Part shown: positions 21,362-32,244 of the stretch, one piece after another
Position numbering within the stretch: position 1 is the stretch's first letter
Layout of the letters: each line of letters starts with the position of its first letter
Source of the DNA: Cristatella mucedo
Lineage: Eukaryota; Bryozoa; Phylactolaemata; Cristatellidae
Direction of reading: 5' to 3'
Assembly (NCBI GenBank): GCA_009760855.2
Contig: WPIO01000034.1
Coordinates: 2,381,001-2,445,000, forward strand
DNA: 64,000 nt
The notes under the pieces: model-generated
What the model saw: the letters and a program-made list of their open reading frames with translations, nothing else
Databases searched by the model: none
Told to the model about the DNA's origin: nothing
Made by a program: the position numbers and the translations under genes

Positions 21362-24204
21362 CATTGGACGGCAGAGTTCAAATATAAGAAATTCTAATGG
21401 CAGCAGGAAATGTAACCGAATTTAATTCAGACAAATTAACGTTATGCACAAGCGTTATATCTAATCGAGAAGTAGAACCATTTTGATCAACGACGAAAGG
21501 AATTTTAGTATGGAGGTAAAACTAAAAGAGTGACTATTATATTTTGAAGGAAGAGAGCCATCTACTAATTTACTGTTATGTATTTTGAAATTATATATGC
21601 TTTGTTTTGTAAGAGTATATTGATTTAATTTACCCATGAAATACCATTGATAACAATCAATAAGTAAAGTCTGATCTCCATCTTTAAGATGTGGCGGAAT
21701 AAAAAAATATCAGCAAAAAAATTGAATACTCTTTCTGTAAGCACAGAACCGGTAGACCATGAGACGTTTACTCCAACAGAACTAACAATAAAGCGAGATC
21801 CGGCATTAAGATAAAAAAAAATCCCCCTGTAGGCTCAGGTTTTTTCTGACTTCGAAAATGGTTTTCATTGCTACAAAATATTTTTTTTATAAATAGGGTT
21901 TGATATAACAACATTACTTGGTCTTGAAAGAGAATTAGCATCGGCATTACCAACATTAGTTACACTAGGAACAGTGAGAACTCCATTAACAGAGAGTGAG
22001 AGAGAGAGTTATCAGAAGGGTTGTTTCTTAAGTAACTATATGACAATCTTTCTTTTTTGAAGCCAAGAAATCCATCAACATTAATTAGCCTACCAACTTT
22101 TAAATCTCCAATTATATCCACACAAATCTTTCTCACTTCGGTATCAAGGTATTCCTTTGTTGCAGCATCTGTTCCATTGATAGGATACAATACACCAATG
22201 TATTTATTTTGAGTTTTCAGACAAATCTCCTCTTACTATCAAGTTTGAATCTTTCCTTATATATAGTTCATTTGTATTGCGCCCCAAGAGAACTTAATCT
22301 CTATTCAGGCGCTTTACATATGCCTCGAGGCTCGAGCCAACGACCTCAGCCAGACCTTGGCCGGGGCGAGCGCCTTAACCGCTGGACCAATCCAGCTCGG
22401 ATATCAGAAAAAGTTTTTCTGATCGCTTCCAAAAAATCGACAGTATTCCCAGCGTTCATTAGTTTGTTTCCTTGGAAGTCGAGTGTTCCTTCTAAAGCTA
22501 ATAACTTCTCGTCAACATTTATAGTAATGCTATATATACAGAAATATTTAATGACCTATCTAATAAAAAGGATGGAGCTTTACATAAACCACTAGGAACT
22601 AGTTTTTTAGGATCTGATACATATGATCTATAAAATGCATCTGCGTTTCTATCACCATTGTAAGGAATCATAACTCTTAACTAGTCCTGGTGTTGCAGGA
22701 TCTTCATAAGTAGAGCATATTACAAATATTCCTCTAGGAATTGTAACTTCTCCTAAATTAGTGACTTGTCTATTTGGATTGAAAGTACTCGAAAATTGTA
22801 CGACTGCCACGTTACCGTCTGTTTGGTTACTTAAGTATCTTAAATGTACAGATTAATTTGGATTAACAGGATCAGGTGTTATCCTGATTGCGTTTCCCTG
22901 CATATCCAGCGGCCCACTTAAAGTTCCGTCAGTTGTTCTAACAAAGTTGGAATCAATATACTCTTTGTTAGGCACATCTGCTCTAGAATAAGGAATGTTG
23001 CTAATATTAATCAATTCGTGACCCGTTAGAACTCCAGTAGTTTCTCCACCAGTTAATGCTAACTATGTATCAGCATGGTCTTTTGTCGCGGCACCACTTG
23101 GATTAACAGGATTAGCAAGGTCCATCACTTGGTAACCATTCATATCAACATCACCATCAGCTGTTGTTCCTCTAGAAACTTTAGTAACGAAATTAGTGTC
23201 AACGTACTTTCTGTATACATCATCCCCAGGACCAATAGGATCGGCTAAATCTTCTATCAGGCTCCCATTTAAGTTCAAGTGACCAGCAAGTATGTCACCA
23301 GTCCTTCGAAGGTAATCCTTTGCCTGAGATCCTTTCCTTATTAATCCCAACAACTATCCTAACAAGAAATTCAACATAACTCACCGATTTATCAAGGACA
23401 AGGTTGTTAATCACGTATCTAAAAGATCTATCAATTCCAATCACTAACATCCAAAGTTCCAGAAACACCGTAAATACTATCACTGGTCAGTTCAACAAAT
23501 ACTCCAGTTGTATTACTGTTCCAAAATACGTTAGAAACAATGCCAGAGCTACCAACACTTTCAGGAATAAATGTTGGAATGGGAGTAGCAAACTCAACCT
23601 TGTTACCTTTTGTGTCAAACACTGGCATGTCTTCAGGAGTAACCTGAGCCGGCGAACTCTCTGTCCCTTTTCCGTTAGTTTGTGTGCCAATGCGGCCAAG
23701 TTCCAGCAAGCTCTGGAAACTCGCGACCTTTAGCTATTTAATGCTGCACAGTTGCCTAGCAGTATCAACATATTCCTTAGAAACTAAATCTGAGTCGTTC
23801 ACATTAACGATTGCATTCTTCCCAATGTCAAGTTTTCCTTTAGAAACACCAGCAAAGAATTGCCGACATTGATTTTAGCAGGATGTAATTGATTACTTTG
23901 TAAGGCCGGGTACTACTAAACCCTGTTCCATCAGCAGAATTGCCAGAGATGCCTTTAATGTTGCGCAGTTCAGTTGAGAGCTCATTGTACCAAGACTTGT
24001 TGGCAACAGAGAGCCAAGCGAGCTAACAGTTGCAAATGATCCTGAAACGTTGGATACCATTTGGTTGCTAAAGTCCGAACTTACAGCATTTGAAAGATCT
24101 ATGGCACCTGTATCAGAAATAGGCGTCCCTAGTGCTAAAATGCTGTTGAACCTACAAACTAAGTTTGAGAATAGCCTGCCATTAATCTCTGAAATTAGCT
24201 CCAC
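21362..24204 (-). pseudogene. Phage-tail-fibre-like structural protein, broken
   Basis: Reading down from 24204, pieces in several frames repeat a module known from phage tail fibres: a Gly/Asp-Met-Asn strand segment, then NPxxxAATKxYxD. Examples are VDMNGYQVMDLANPVNPSGA followed by ATKDHAD (about 23070-23170), DSNFVRTTDGTLSGPLDMQG (about 22900), and INGTDAATKEYLD (about 22160). Such modules form trimeric beta-rich fibres in phages, so this may be a capsid spike. It is broken by frameshifts, stops and a SINE at 22267-22400. It may represent two genes. No clear ATG was found at 24204. Confidence 0.55.
22267..22400 (-). mobile_element. tRNA-headed SINE with LINE tail, inside the fibre gene
   Basis: On the minus strand it reads a tRNA-like head (A box near TGGTCCAGCGGTTAAGGC, B-box-like GGCTCGAGCC) followed by the 3-prime tail shared with local LINEs (AGAGATTAAGTTCTCTTGGG). 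Related copies lie at 51706 and 39690. Confidence 0.7.
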
Positions 24205-24205
24205 T

Positions 24206-24214
24206 TCTATATAG
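24206..24214 (+). promoter_or_regulatory. TATA-like motif directly before an element start codon
   Basis: TCTATATAG abuts the ATG at 24215. The identical nonamer lies before the ATPase start at 26788. Confidence 0.5.
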
Positions 24215-24400
24215 ATGGTGCGCTTAAATCTTAGTAAAGTACAACTAAAGAAGCTAATGTCTGGTCAAAGGATCAGAGTAAAATTTGAAGACATTGGTCA
24301 TGTTACTAAAATAGCTTTGAATAAAGCGTCTATTAACAAGATCAAGAAATCTCTGAGTACTAGGACTTGGGCAACGCTTCAACTTTCGAAAAAACGATAG
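24215..24400 (+). CDS. Small basic protein of the Polinton-like element
   Basis: An intact 61-residue frame, MVRLNLSKVQLKKLMSGQRI and onward, rich in Lys and Arg, with a helix suited to nucleic-acid binding. Small basic proteins of this kind serve as core or condensing proteins in adenovirus-like particles; applying that here is inference. It overlaps the next frame by 34 bases. Confidence 0.5.
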   Translation: MVRLNLSKVQLKKLMSGQRIRVKFEDIGHVTKIALNKASINKIKKSLSTRTWATLQLSKKR

Positions 24401-24705
24401 GGGGTGAATTAACAGAAGATATAGAATCGGGGTTTGATACTGCTAAGGAAATCGTATCAGGAGTTAATACTGGCACTGAGGTTGTTTCCAAGGGCGTTAT
24501 CAAATTAGCTCATAAACTCGCTGCAAAACTTTCATTAACTGCATCGAATAGAATTTCAGGCATTGTGCCGAAAGTACCAAGTTCGATGAAAGCGATTGGC
24601 TCTGTTAGAAAAGTGTTTGGTGGCTTCCTTTCAGGAGTTACAGGAATTGTTGACCTTGGTTTGTTCATCAAGGAGATAGCAGATGACATTGCATCTGGTA
24701 ATTGA
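24367..24705 (+). CDS. Unknown protein with amphipathic and hydrophobic helices (element gene)
   Basis: A frame of about 112 residues with an acidic start (GGELTEDIESGFDTAKE), a long helix (GVIKLAHKLAAKLS) and a hydrophobic glycine-rich segment (VFGGFLSGVTGIVDLGLFI). The pattern recalls capsid-lining, membrane-active proteins of adenovirus-like viruses, but there is no sequence match I can name. No ATG is visible; the start is uncertain. Confidence 0.4.
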   Translation: MGNASTFEKTIGGELTEDIESGFDTAKEIVSGVNTGTEVVSKGVIKLAHKLAAKLSLTASNRISGIVPKVPSSMKAIGSVRKVFGGFLSGVTGIVDLGLFIKEIADDIASGN

Positions 24706-25020
24706 AGGTGAAACTTCAAGTGACCCAGATGTGACCCAGAAACCCAAAGGACGCAAACAAGAAACATTTCAGACCTTGTGTTGGCTGAGGCAGCCTCTTG
24801 GATTTCATTAGATCCAAGGCAGCTAGACTTTGTCCACATTGACGTGAAAACTGTTGCTGCAGCTATGGCAGCAAAGGTCAAACTAGGCCTAGGCCTGAAT
24901 GATACGTTTGTTAGTGACTTCTTGAAAGATAAAGTACATAATCCTGTGAGTCTCACAAAAATCAAGAGTTATGCCAAAAACCTTGTTGATAGAATACTTG
25001 ACAGACATAACCAGGAATAG
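24706..25020 (+). pseudogene. Unknown element protein, frameshifted
   Basis: A short frame (SSDPDVTQKPKGRKQ) gives way to a second frame from 24778 to the stop at 25018, which contains two helices (VKTVAAAMAAKVKLGLGL and SYAKNLVDRILDRH). The two parts look like one reading frame split by a shift at about 24770. The function is not recognised. Confidence 0.35.
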
Positions 25021-25082
25021 GACATAAAAATAAACCTAACTTAATTTTTGTTTTGTTTTCTATCTTTATATCACGCTCTTCA

Positions 25083-25563
25083 GTCTAAAACTCTACAGGA
25101 TCAAACATTTCACGAACTGTGTTTGGAGATCTATCAATCTTAACTTGATAAAGTTTATACCTGAGATTCAATCTTGGCTCTCATTGGTAATATTTTTTCG
25201 AAACATAACTGCCATCTAGTAAACCAGTGATACCAAAGTCGTTTCAATGCTTCTGAATTAGCTCTGCTGGTCCTTCAAATTTAACGGGGTGATTCTTCTC
25301 ATTTAAGAACAGTTTTGGCCTTGTTCCGCTGCTCTTTGAGTAACATCGTAACCCTCACATTCAAGCTCGGCGAATGCTTAATATGCGATCCATTGAATCA
25401 TTGGAAGAATCTCAGGAGTAATGTACATGTAAGCGTTGTAATATGGTTTAGAGTCTTTCAAAACCTTATCCTCAAGATGAACACGTGCCGGCCTTCCCTT
25501 GGGAATGATAACACGTGTATCATTAAGAATAACAGCTTTGCGTTCACCTTGATTTACTTCCAT
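25083..25563 (-). pseudogene. Unknown Polinton-like element gene, broken
   Basis: It starts at the ATG of 25563 on the minus strand, with a TATATA-type motif just upstream (25567-25580). It reads MEVNQGERKAVILNDTRVII, then a stop at about 25380, and further fragments of the same frame beyond. No motif was recognised. Confidence 0.35.
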
Positions 25564-25598
25564 TTCGTTTATATATAGGTATATTTTTTCTTTTTAAC

Positions 25599-26051
25599 TC
25601 ATTCTAAGAGCAGTTCCATTTTTGGTCCGAAGTCTGTCAAGGACATTAGTTTCAGGAAAATTAGGCATCTCGAGCCGCAGTTTGTTTCATTGTCATCTTG
25701 CAGTTGAAACGTTGAAAAACTAGGCACAGTGCCGAAGTATTCAACAACTTCAGGCAGCAGGAGGAGCTCCAAAAGAATCCAAGTAGAAGCCTGAAGTCCT
25801 GTCCTTGCTTGCAACAATCAATCCAGTGACGGATTGCACACTCTTTCTTGCCAGTGCTGCAAATGAAGCACTCTGTTTCCTTAGGTTTCATTAGTGCTAA
25901 CTCATCTCTGGCAAATACACCTCTGAAGTCTGGTATCTCTAGCTTAGTTACACATTATAGCAGTTCAGTGTCTATTAGTGCTGAGATCTTTATTTTTTTT
26001 CAATTCGCTAAGCGCTTTATGTAGTTCCTGCAAGAGTTCTTCTTTGCTCAT
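25599..26051 (-). pseudogene. Adenain-like cysteine protease (capsid maturation protease), broken
   Basis: This family cleaves capsid precursors in adenoviruses and Polintons. Reading on the minus strand: a start MSKEELLQELHKALSELKKN, then IPDFRGVFARDEL (adenain FxGVFxxDxL), IRHWIDC (catalytic His in HW), and after a frameshift FQLQDDNETNCGSRCLIFL (oxyanion Gln and nucleophile Cys in the CGxxCLxFL signature). Order and spacing fit the family. Stops after about residue 27 and a frameshift at about 25780 inactivate it, and a solo LTR inserted at its start codon. Confidence 0.7.
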
Positions 26052-26486
26052 TGTGACAGCCCTCCGCACGACCTGTCGTCAGGCTGGGTAGCGCGACCGA
26101 GCAACAAGTCTGCTGGCTCCAACACCAAAACCTTTATTTCACGTAACGCCAGCCAAGCCCAGTCCACACACACTAGACGGCTGCCGGCGTCGAGGGATCT
26201 CGCCCTCCCCCCTGTTGTACTCCTCGGGCAACCCTTATATTCCATGCATGCGTTGTTTTTCGCACTGTCGGGCCGTTGTTCGTTCCAAACCCACCCGACA
26301 GCTGGCGGCAGTTTGTGGTAGATTGATGTACCCACAGATGCCGCCAATGCATGAATTTGGGCAGGACTGCCGAGTCATCGTCTGCCCATCCACCGGTCGT
26401 GAGCTTGCGGCTGCGTAGGCAGTCTGACAGCCCTCGCGAGGTCTCCGCCCAGTGCTCGCAGGCTGCAAGCGTCGTGTTCTTCCACA
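26052..26486 (-). mobile_element. Solo LTR, with 5-bp target duplication
   Basis: 435 bases begin TGTGAC and end CCACA on the plus strand (TG...CA on either strand), flanked by CTCAT at 26047-26051 and 26487-26491. On the minus strand it has a TATA-like AATATAAGG (about 26240) and a GAAATAAAGG polyadenylation-type signal (about 26140), placing it in minus orientation. No internal retroviral genes remain. It is much more GC-rich than the surrounding element. Confidence 0.75.
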
Positions 26487-26499
26487 CTCATTTTCATGC

Positions 26500-26602
26500 A
26501 AGAACCTTTAGGCTTCCCATGAGTTATTACACCTTGCCCTCTGGGCTTTCCATGTGTTAGGACTCATTTCCCTCTAGGTTTGCCATGAGTTAGAACACAA
26601 GC
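26500..26602. repeat. Three imperfect tandem copies of a ~31-bp unit
   Basis: The phrase TTTCCATG(A/T)GTTA, with surrounding CCCTCTGGG/CTAGG, repeats three times with changes. It lies between the solo LTR and the ATPase gene. Confidence 0.5.
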
Positions 26603-26777
26603 ACCTGTTTCAGCAGAATTCCGCAAAGGAACGAGCTTTGATTTCTTGTGCTCGCAGATCATGAAGATTGTTTTCAAAATTCATCGAGATCCTTTTGAGT
26701 ATTGGATTTCAGTGTGTTCTGCATGAAGATTGTCCGCGTGTTTTTCATACTTCAAGCAGTAAATGTTTCCTTCCATT

Positions 26778-26786
26778 TCTATATAG
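26778..26786 (+). promoter_or_regulatory. TATA-like motif before the ATPase
   Basis: TCTATATAG lies two bases before the ATG at 26788, identical to the motif before 24215. Confidence 0.5.
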
Positions 26787-26787
26787 G

Positions 26788-27419
26788 ATGTCACTAAAAG
26801 TTAAAGCATTTGATTTTGGACAAGATACAGCAACAGGTCATAAAGAACCTTTGCCGAAAATTCCAATTCGAGCTTTAGTACTAGGGCCTAGTGGATCTGG
26901 TAAGTCATAGTTGGTTATAAATTGGATCTTCTATCGCATGCTAAACTACGATGCCTGCACAGTGATTGCTTCTAGTCTTAATCAGAAGTTATACAAAGGT
27001 CTAATGTCTATGGCTGACAAAACTACAAAGGGGACTTATGTTTGGATTAATGGAATCGAGCAAATGTCAGAAGTAGATTCATACAAGAACTGCAAGAATG
27101 TTGTTGTGCTTGATGACCTAATAACAGAAGTTCAAAAAAGATTCTATATTATTTTACGCCGGTGAGATACAAAGTATTAAACATCTACCTCGCTCAAGCA
27201 TTTACTAACATCCCTAGACACGAAATCAGAAACAACATTGATATGGTAATCATCTTCAAACAGAATGCAACTGACACCGAGTACATCCGTGAAGCATACA
27301 CTGGAGACATTGATTGCAAACAATTTCGTGATTGGGTCAACTCCTGCACAAGAAATCGGTTTGGTTATTGCGTCATTGATCTTACAAAACAGAGTCTGAG
27401 GGTAAGGTTTGGTCAGTAG
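26788..27419 (+). pseudogene. A32/FtsK-type packaging ATPase, broken
   Basis: This ATPase drives DNA into the capsid in Polintons and large DNA viruses. The start MSLKVKAFDF leads to a Walker A motif, GPSGSGKS (about 26890). A Walker B motif NVVVLDDL lies at about 27100, and a downstream YLAQAFTNIP stretch fits the sensor region. An in-frame TAG (26908-26910) follows Walker A directly, and the frame shifts at about 27160. Both lesions make the copy non-functional. Confidence 0.7.
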
Positions 27420-27479
27420 ACGGTGAAGGCAGACAACTAATAACTGTTTTAATAGAAAGTAACAGTAGATATAGGACGA

Positions 27480-28122
27480 TGCTCAGCGGTAAGATTTATT
27501 CGAAGCCAGAGGCAAGGAGTGTCATGTTAGTGTGCAAGAAGCACTTGACTACGAGAAGAGATTGCGTGTTTACAAGACTTACGTGATTCTACTGAGTTGC
27601 AGAATGATCTAGAAATGCAGAGACTTCAAGCAGAAATTACAGCTAGGGACGCGGCTGAAGCACAATTGGACCAGCGTGCGCTAGAGATGGTAGCCGACAA
27701 CTCTGCTAACCTAGTGGTTGATAAATTGAAGAAGATTAAGCCTGCTCTGGCCAGGCAAATTGAGACGAAGCAGCCAATAGAAAGCTTGAAAGCAGAACCT
27801 GATGTTTCTCTGACTGCTGGTAGAGTTGCTGAAGCAGTTAAAGAAAAGAAGTATCAAAAAGCAATCCACTTTGCAAATGTTGCAAAAACTAATGCTCCTA
27901 ATGAACAAACTAAAATTATTATCGATGCTAATCAGAAGGCCATGGCAGACAAACTGAGTATTAATCCTACTACTGGCACCTCCAAAGACCACTCGTGTCA
28001 AAGCTTGTAGCGCTCTGAAAGATTTACCTCAAGGGAAGAAGTTGCCTGCTAGCGTTAAGCGACTGGTAAAAGATCACAAAGGAACTGGAAACGAAGAGAC
28101 ATTACTAATCATTAACAAGTAA
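27480..28122 (+). pseudogene. Coiled-coil-like element protein, frameshifted
   Basis: A short stretch (HVSVQEALDYEKRLRVYKTY) shifts frame near 27590 into a 137-residue frame of long charged helices (LEMQRLQAEITARDAAEAQL), then shifts again near 27980 to end at ETLLIINK. It is Ala, Lys and Glu-rich and lies between the ATPase and the capsid block, so a scaffold or core role is possible. The family is not recognised. Confidence 0.4.
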
Positions 28123-28782
28123 TTGTTCTGATGAGGATCCTAAACATCTAGAATTAAAGAATGGGCTACGTGGAGAGGCAGTTTGTGTGGGAACAGGAGT
28201 AACTCAAGTTCCTTTTATACAGTTAAAAGTGAGGCAGATGTACTTGAGAAATTGGAGCTGTGGATTCGCGAATTAATAGCTGGAAATACTGGTGTAACAA
28301 TTTCGATTAGTGCTGTAGTAGACTACCGGGTGAAATTACGAAGCGAGCCTTGGAGTCACGTTGCTAGAATCAATAAACTTTTGTGCGATCTTAGTATATA
28401 AAAACGTCGGAACTTCTGAAGATTTCTCAAGAGATGTTGAAGAACCTCGAGGCAATAAGAAGACGCCTCAATCAATGCCAGAACGGTACGTGTTTAACAT
28501 AGCAGGTGCAGCAAATCCTACTAGAGTTCGGGTTGACGAACCAATTATGGTTCAATTACTGATAAGTTTGAATTGGGAGTTGATACGGCAACTTCTAACT
28601 CTAGGACCAAGATGCCTGTTGGTTGGGCATTCCTTGCTGGGATATCTACTGTTTACAGTTTTCTAGGCTCTGCGTACACAACAGATCAAAACTTTGCAAC
28701 AATGTATCCAGATTTGACTGACAAAGTAGCCTTTACTCCCAACGTAAAATTCGTGTCTGAGCAAGAAGTTGTTCTTAATTGA
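28123..28782 (+). pseudogene. Unknown structural-type element gene, broken
   Basis: Overlapping pieces in three frames include TVKSEADVLEKLELWIREL, PERYVFNIAGAANPTRVRV, and MPVGWAFLAGISTVYSFLGS with a hydrophobic segment. An AGTATATA motif lies at 28393. The mixed beta and hydrophobic character and the position beside the capsid genes suggest a virion protein. No family was named. Confidence 0.35.
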
Positions 28783-28789
28783 TGGCAAC

Positions 28790-29921
28790 CAAATACTTGT
28801 GCAGTGCAATATGGTAGCAAGTGGACCAAGTTACATCAAGGGCAGGCCAACGCACGTATTAAGTGGTTTTGCTTACAATTTCTACCCTTGAGAACAAATA
28901 GTCTTTGAACCAAATACTATTGAGCGCCATAACATTTATGGTGACTGTTTCTGACATTATGGTTAGTGTTACAAACCAAGATCTAAAAACGTCGGACTTT
29001 GGAGATCAGCGGTTTACAGTTGGGATAAAAATTGTTGAAGTTTGATATAAGGATGTAGATAAGATTAACTGGTACAAAAAGTTCAGATTCGAAAACTTTG
29101 AGTCCCCCAATCGTTTTAAAGGAGAAAGGCTTTAAAAAAGTTGGTTTACGGAGAGTTGAGTTTGTTTACACCAACAAGGTAATCCTGAATGTAGTTCAAG
29201 GTGTGAATGATACACTGTGGTACAAAAGATCAATGATTGATCCAGCATTAGTTTCAGTTAAAGTTCCTCCGGGTTATTACAATTCAACGAAAATAACAAA
29301 TACATTGACTGTCTTGCTTAAACTTTTGCCGGAAGCACAAAGTAGAAAAAGAGACTTTTACGAGCCAAGTCAATAGAGTGACACGGGAATTTGATTTTCT
29401 GTTGACACGGATGACAATTAATAATGCAAGTTGTTGGAGATTATGTTGTGTTACTCGGAAGTAATGCTTCTGGAGTGTCTGTATCAATAGGAGACACCAT
29501 AGGCTTTAACTCTAACGAACAAGGATCATTTGACCAAGCGATGGTTGGAGGGACGCCTTATGAAGCAATTGAAAAGGCTATGTACTTTTCTGGTACTTAC
29601 AAGGCATGGAACAACAAGAGTTTGCCTGATAACAAGAGGGTGAAATGGATAAGCGTTGATTGCGATTTAGTTCATCCTGAGACGAATTACGTTGAGTATC
29701 AGTAAGGGTTTCTTAAGCAGTGTTCTTCACTGTACATCATTGATATCGCAGATATAGATCCTGGTAATAAGGTTGACGTACATCTGCCAAACCTTATGTT
29801 CTTGCCAACTAGGGGTGACATTGAAGCAATAAGTAGTATAAGTATTCGTCTGTCAGATCAAAATGGCAATACCCTTAATGTTGTGTATCATGTAATGGCC
29901 ACAATAGAAATTTCCAGATAG
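28790..29921 (+). pseudogene. Putative minor capsid (penton-like) protein, broken
   Basis: Pieces in order: NQDLKTSDFGDQRFTVGIKI; FESPNRF; then 29098-29376 with VNDTLWYKRSMIDPALVSVK followed by VPPGYYN; 29424-29705 with a long beta-rich frame; and a last part, VDVHLPNLMFLPTRGDIEAI, to the stop at 29919. The VPPGYY phrase and the beta-strand pattern resemble single-jelly-roll minor capsid proteins of Polintons. That match is by pattern only. Several frameshifts and stops are present. Confidence 0.4.
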
Positions 29922-29926
29922 TATAG
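29920..29926 (+). promoter_or_regulatory. TATA-like motif before an element gene
   Basis: AGTATAG lies four bases before the ATG at 29931 and overlaps the stop of the previous gene. Confidence 0.4.
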
Positions 29927-29930
29927 AAGA

Positions 29931-30684
29931 ATGGGAAGCTGCGCTAGAATTGGGCATGGCAATATTAGAGGAGGCAAGTACAGATCAGGAGTGCTAGATA
30001 AAGTTATTGATGGCATTGGTAAAGTTGCTTTTGTAATCTCGGGAATGACTAACCTTGGTGCAAGCATTGCTAACAAAGGTATTGAAATGCATCAGGCACG
30101 TAAAGTGATTGAACTGCGAACAAAGACAGAAAAGGTCGATCAAGAGTGCAACGCCTTGAAACGACGAGAGCTAGATGACAAGCTCGAGGAAGAGAAGCGA
30201 AGGAAGGAGCAAAGGAAGGAGCAAAGGAAGGAGCGAAGGAAGGAGCGAAGAAAGAGAAGCGAAGGAAGGAAGGAGCGAAGGAAGGAGCGAAGGAAGAGAA
30301 GCGAAGGAAGGAAGGAGCGAAGGAAGAGAAGCGGAGAAAGGAGCTTGAATATGAACTGGAGAAGCGCAAAAAAGAAGAAGACTGTGATCGCAAGATGAAG
30401 AAGGAGACGGACCTTGAGATCAAGCGTGCTATTCTTGAGAAGATGGAATAAAAAAAGAAGAGGAAAACGGAAGTAGAGCTAGACGAAGAAGTAGAAGATT
30501 TTCTCGGAAACGCTGAAAGAGAATGATCCTAAAGCGTACAAGGAGATTGATAAAGTCATTAAAGAGAAATCAGTTAAAGAACCAGTGTTTGCGGCTGCAC
30601 CAGAAGCTAGAGGAAGGCCTGATGGCTATGGAGGAGCAATGAAAAAGCTAGGTGCTGGTCTGTACATGCAAAATAGAAAATAAA
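29931..30684 (+). pseudogene. Coiled-coil protein with minisatellite-expanded Arg/Glu repeat
   Basis: It starts MGSCARIGHGNIRGGKYRSG, then a hydrophobic helix (AFVISGMTNLGASIANKG) and a long charged coiled coil. From about 30183 to 30340 the DNA is a 12-17-bp purine minisatellite encoding RKERRKE-type repeats. The frame changes at least twice (about 30390 and 30500); a final part, EPVFAAAPEARGRPDGYGGA, ends at about 30682. A Gly-rich start plus hydrophobic helix is common in capsid-associated proteins, but the family is unknown. Confidence 0.4.
30183..30340. repeat. Purine minisatellite within an element gene
   Basis: Variants of GAAGGAGCGAAG repeat about a dozen times, interspersed with AAGAGAAGC units. 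It expands the encoded coiled coil. Confidence 0.75.
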
Positions 30685-30708
30685 TTTTTTAGTATGCATA
30701 GAGAGAAT

Positions 30709-32135
30709 ATGGCTAGTGCTCCGATTGACACAATTCTAGAACTCAGTGATCCAAGTCTTCTAAGGTTCTCCATCAGAAACTATCAATATCGTGAATTCTA
30801 CCAAGCTAATGATATTGAGGAAGATCACCTTTTGGATCGCATAGTAACGTTCACCGTGCCTGGTGAGCAAATCTGTGCTATGTGTTGTCTGATGCCTACC
30901 TTCTGCTAGAGGGGCAGCTACAGGCACAAACTGCTGTGGGTGGTGCTTATGCCGTGCCTCCAAGAACGATGGCTTTAGGCCTAGTTAATAATGCAGGTGC
31001 TTGATTGTTTAAGGCAATGAAGATCTGCCTTGGTGCTGAAGAGATTAAAGGCCTTACGCATGTGCACAAGCTCCTGGTACAGCTTATAGACTGATGGGTC
31101 TGCTATCCTACCCCAACGACTACAATAGGACAGAAGGGTCTGCTACTGGGTGGAAGAAAGATGAGGCTAGTTCAATTGATGATATTGATCAATTGATGAT
31201 ATGTACACAGCTATTGGAAATTATACCAGTCATGCTTCTGCGGGAGTAATTGCTTCAAGCATTGGGTTTGCTTATAGGAGAGGGCTTAATAACAACCTAA
31301 TTGATACCAATGGAACTTTTAGCATTTCGCTGCCACTTACTAGGGCTATCTGAATTATGTGCTGATATGAATAGAACCTTCTACAACATCCAGTTTTCCC
31401 TTGAACTGACACGCATTGGTGGTGAAGACCGAGATGCGATCATGACTGGAGCAAGTGGAGCAGCAAATGTCTTGTCAACACGACGAGCTGCAGGAGCCGC
31501 TGCTGACGGCACGTGGACAGCTTTCAAGATTGCCCTGAGTAAGATGAGACTAGCGGTTCCTTGTATTACTCCAGCACTCAGCTTTGAAAGAGGATTAGCT
31601 GAGATCTCGAGCGAGCGCGGAAAGAAACTTAAACTGAATTACAGTGTGAGATGTGAAAACATAACACTGAGTATCATGAACCAGGGCTTGAAATTCCCGA
31701 AGACTCTGTCGGTGCAGAACACGATCGATAGGGTTAGATGGCTCATCGCTGCAGTTCAAAACTATAACAAATATGACTATACACAGAATTCTTGTACTTA
31801 ACAATCATTGTAACTTTAAGAATGTTGTATTGGCTAATGGGTCTACTCAATATCCAGCTTTAGCTAGAAGTAATTATCCCAAAGATGGAAAGTACTCAAC
31901 GGAATACCTTGATTTCACTGAGTTCAGGAAACAATTCCTGGGGCTGAACGAGGTTACCGAGCCTGTGGGTGTTACTTATCCTGAATGGCTAACAATGTAT
32001 CCAATTCATGTAATTGGCTTGCAATACAGCGATCAGCCGCTCAGGAATACTACTAGACTCGATGTTACTATTGAGTTGTATGAGTTTATTCCTGCTGGCA
32101 CAACTGCTATCGATCATTACTTAAAGATCTGCTAG
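30709..32135 (+). pseudogene. Putative double-jelly-roll major capsid protein, broken
   Basis: A TATA-like AGTATGCATAG precedes the ATG at 30709. The start ASAPIDTILELSDPSLLRFS breaks at about 30880; further pieces carry GLNNNLIDTNGTFSISLPL, an Ala-rich middle, and a clean 3-prime part from about 31800 with VVLANGSTQYPALARSNYP and WLTMYPIHVIGLQYS. Its size (about 475 codons), position between minor-capsid and nuclease genes, and beta-rich ending fit a Polinton major capsid protein. No single diagnostic motif proves it. Stops and frameshifts lie at about 30880-31300 and 31790. Confidence 0.45.
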
Positions 32136-32244
32136 AACACGGCAGAGTTAACGTCTAACGGCAATGGAATTCAGTTTACTTGCATGAAAAGATCATGGAT
32201 TTATGAAAATATTGATACTGAATGAAATTTGTATATGGTATACG

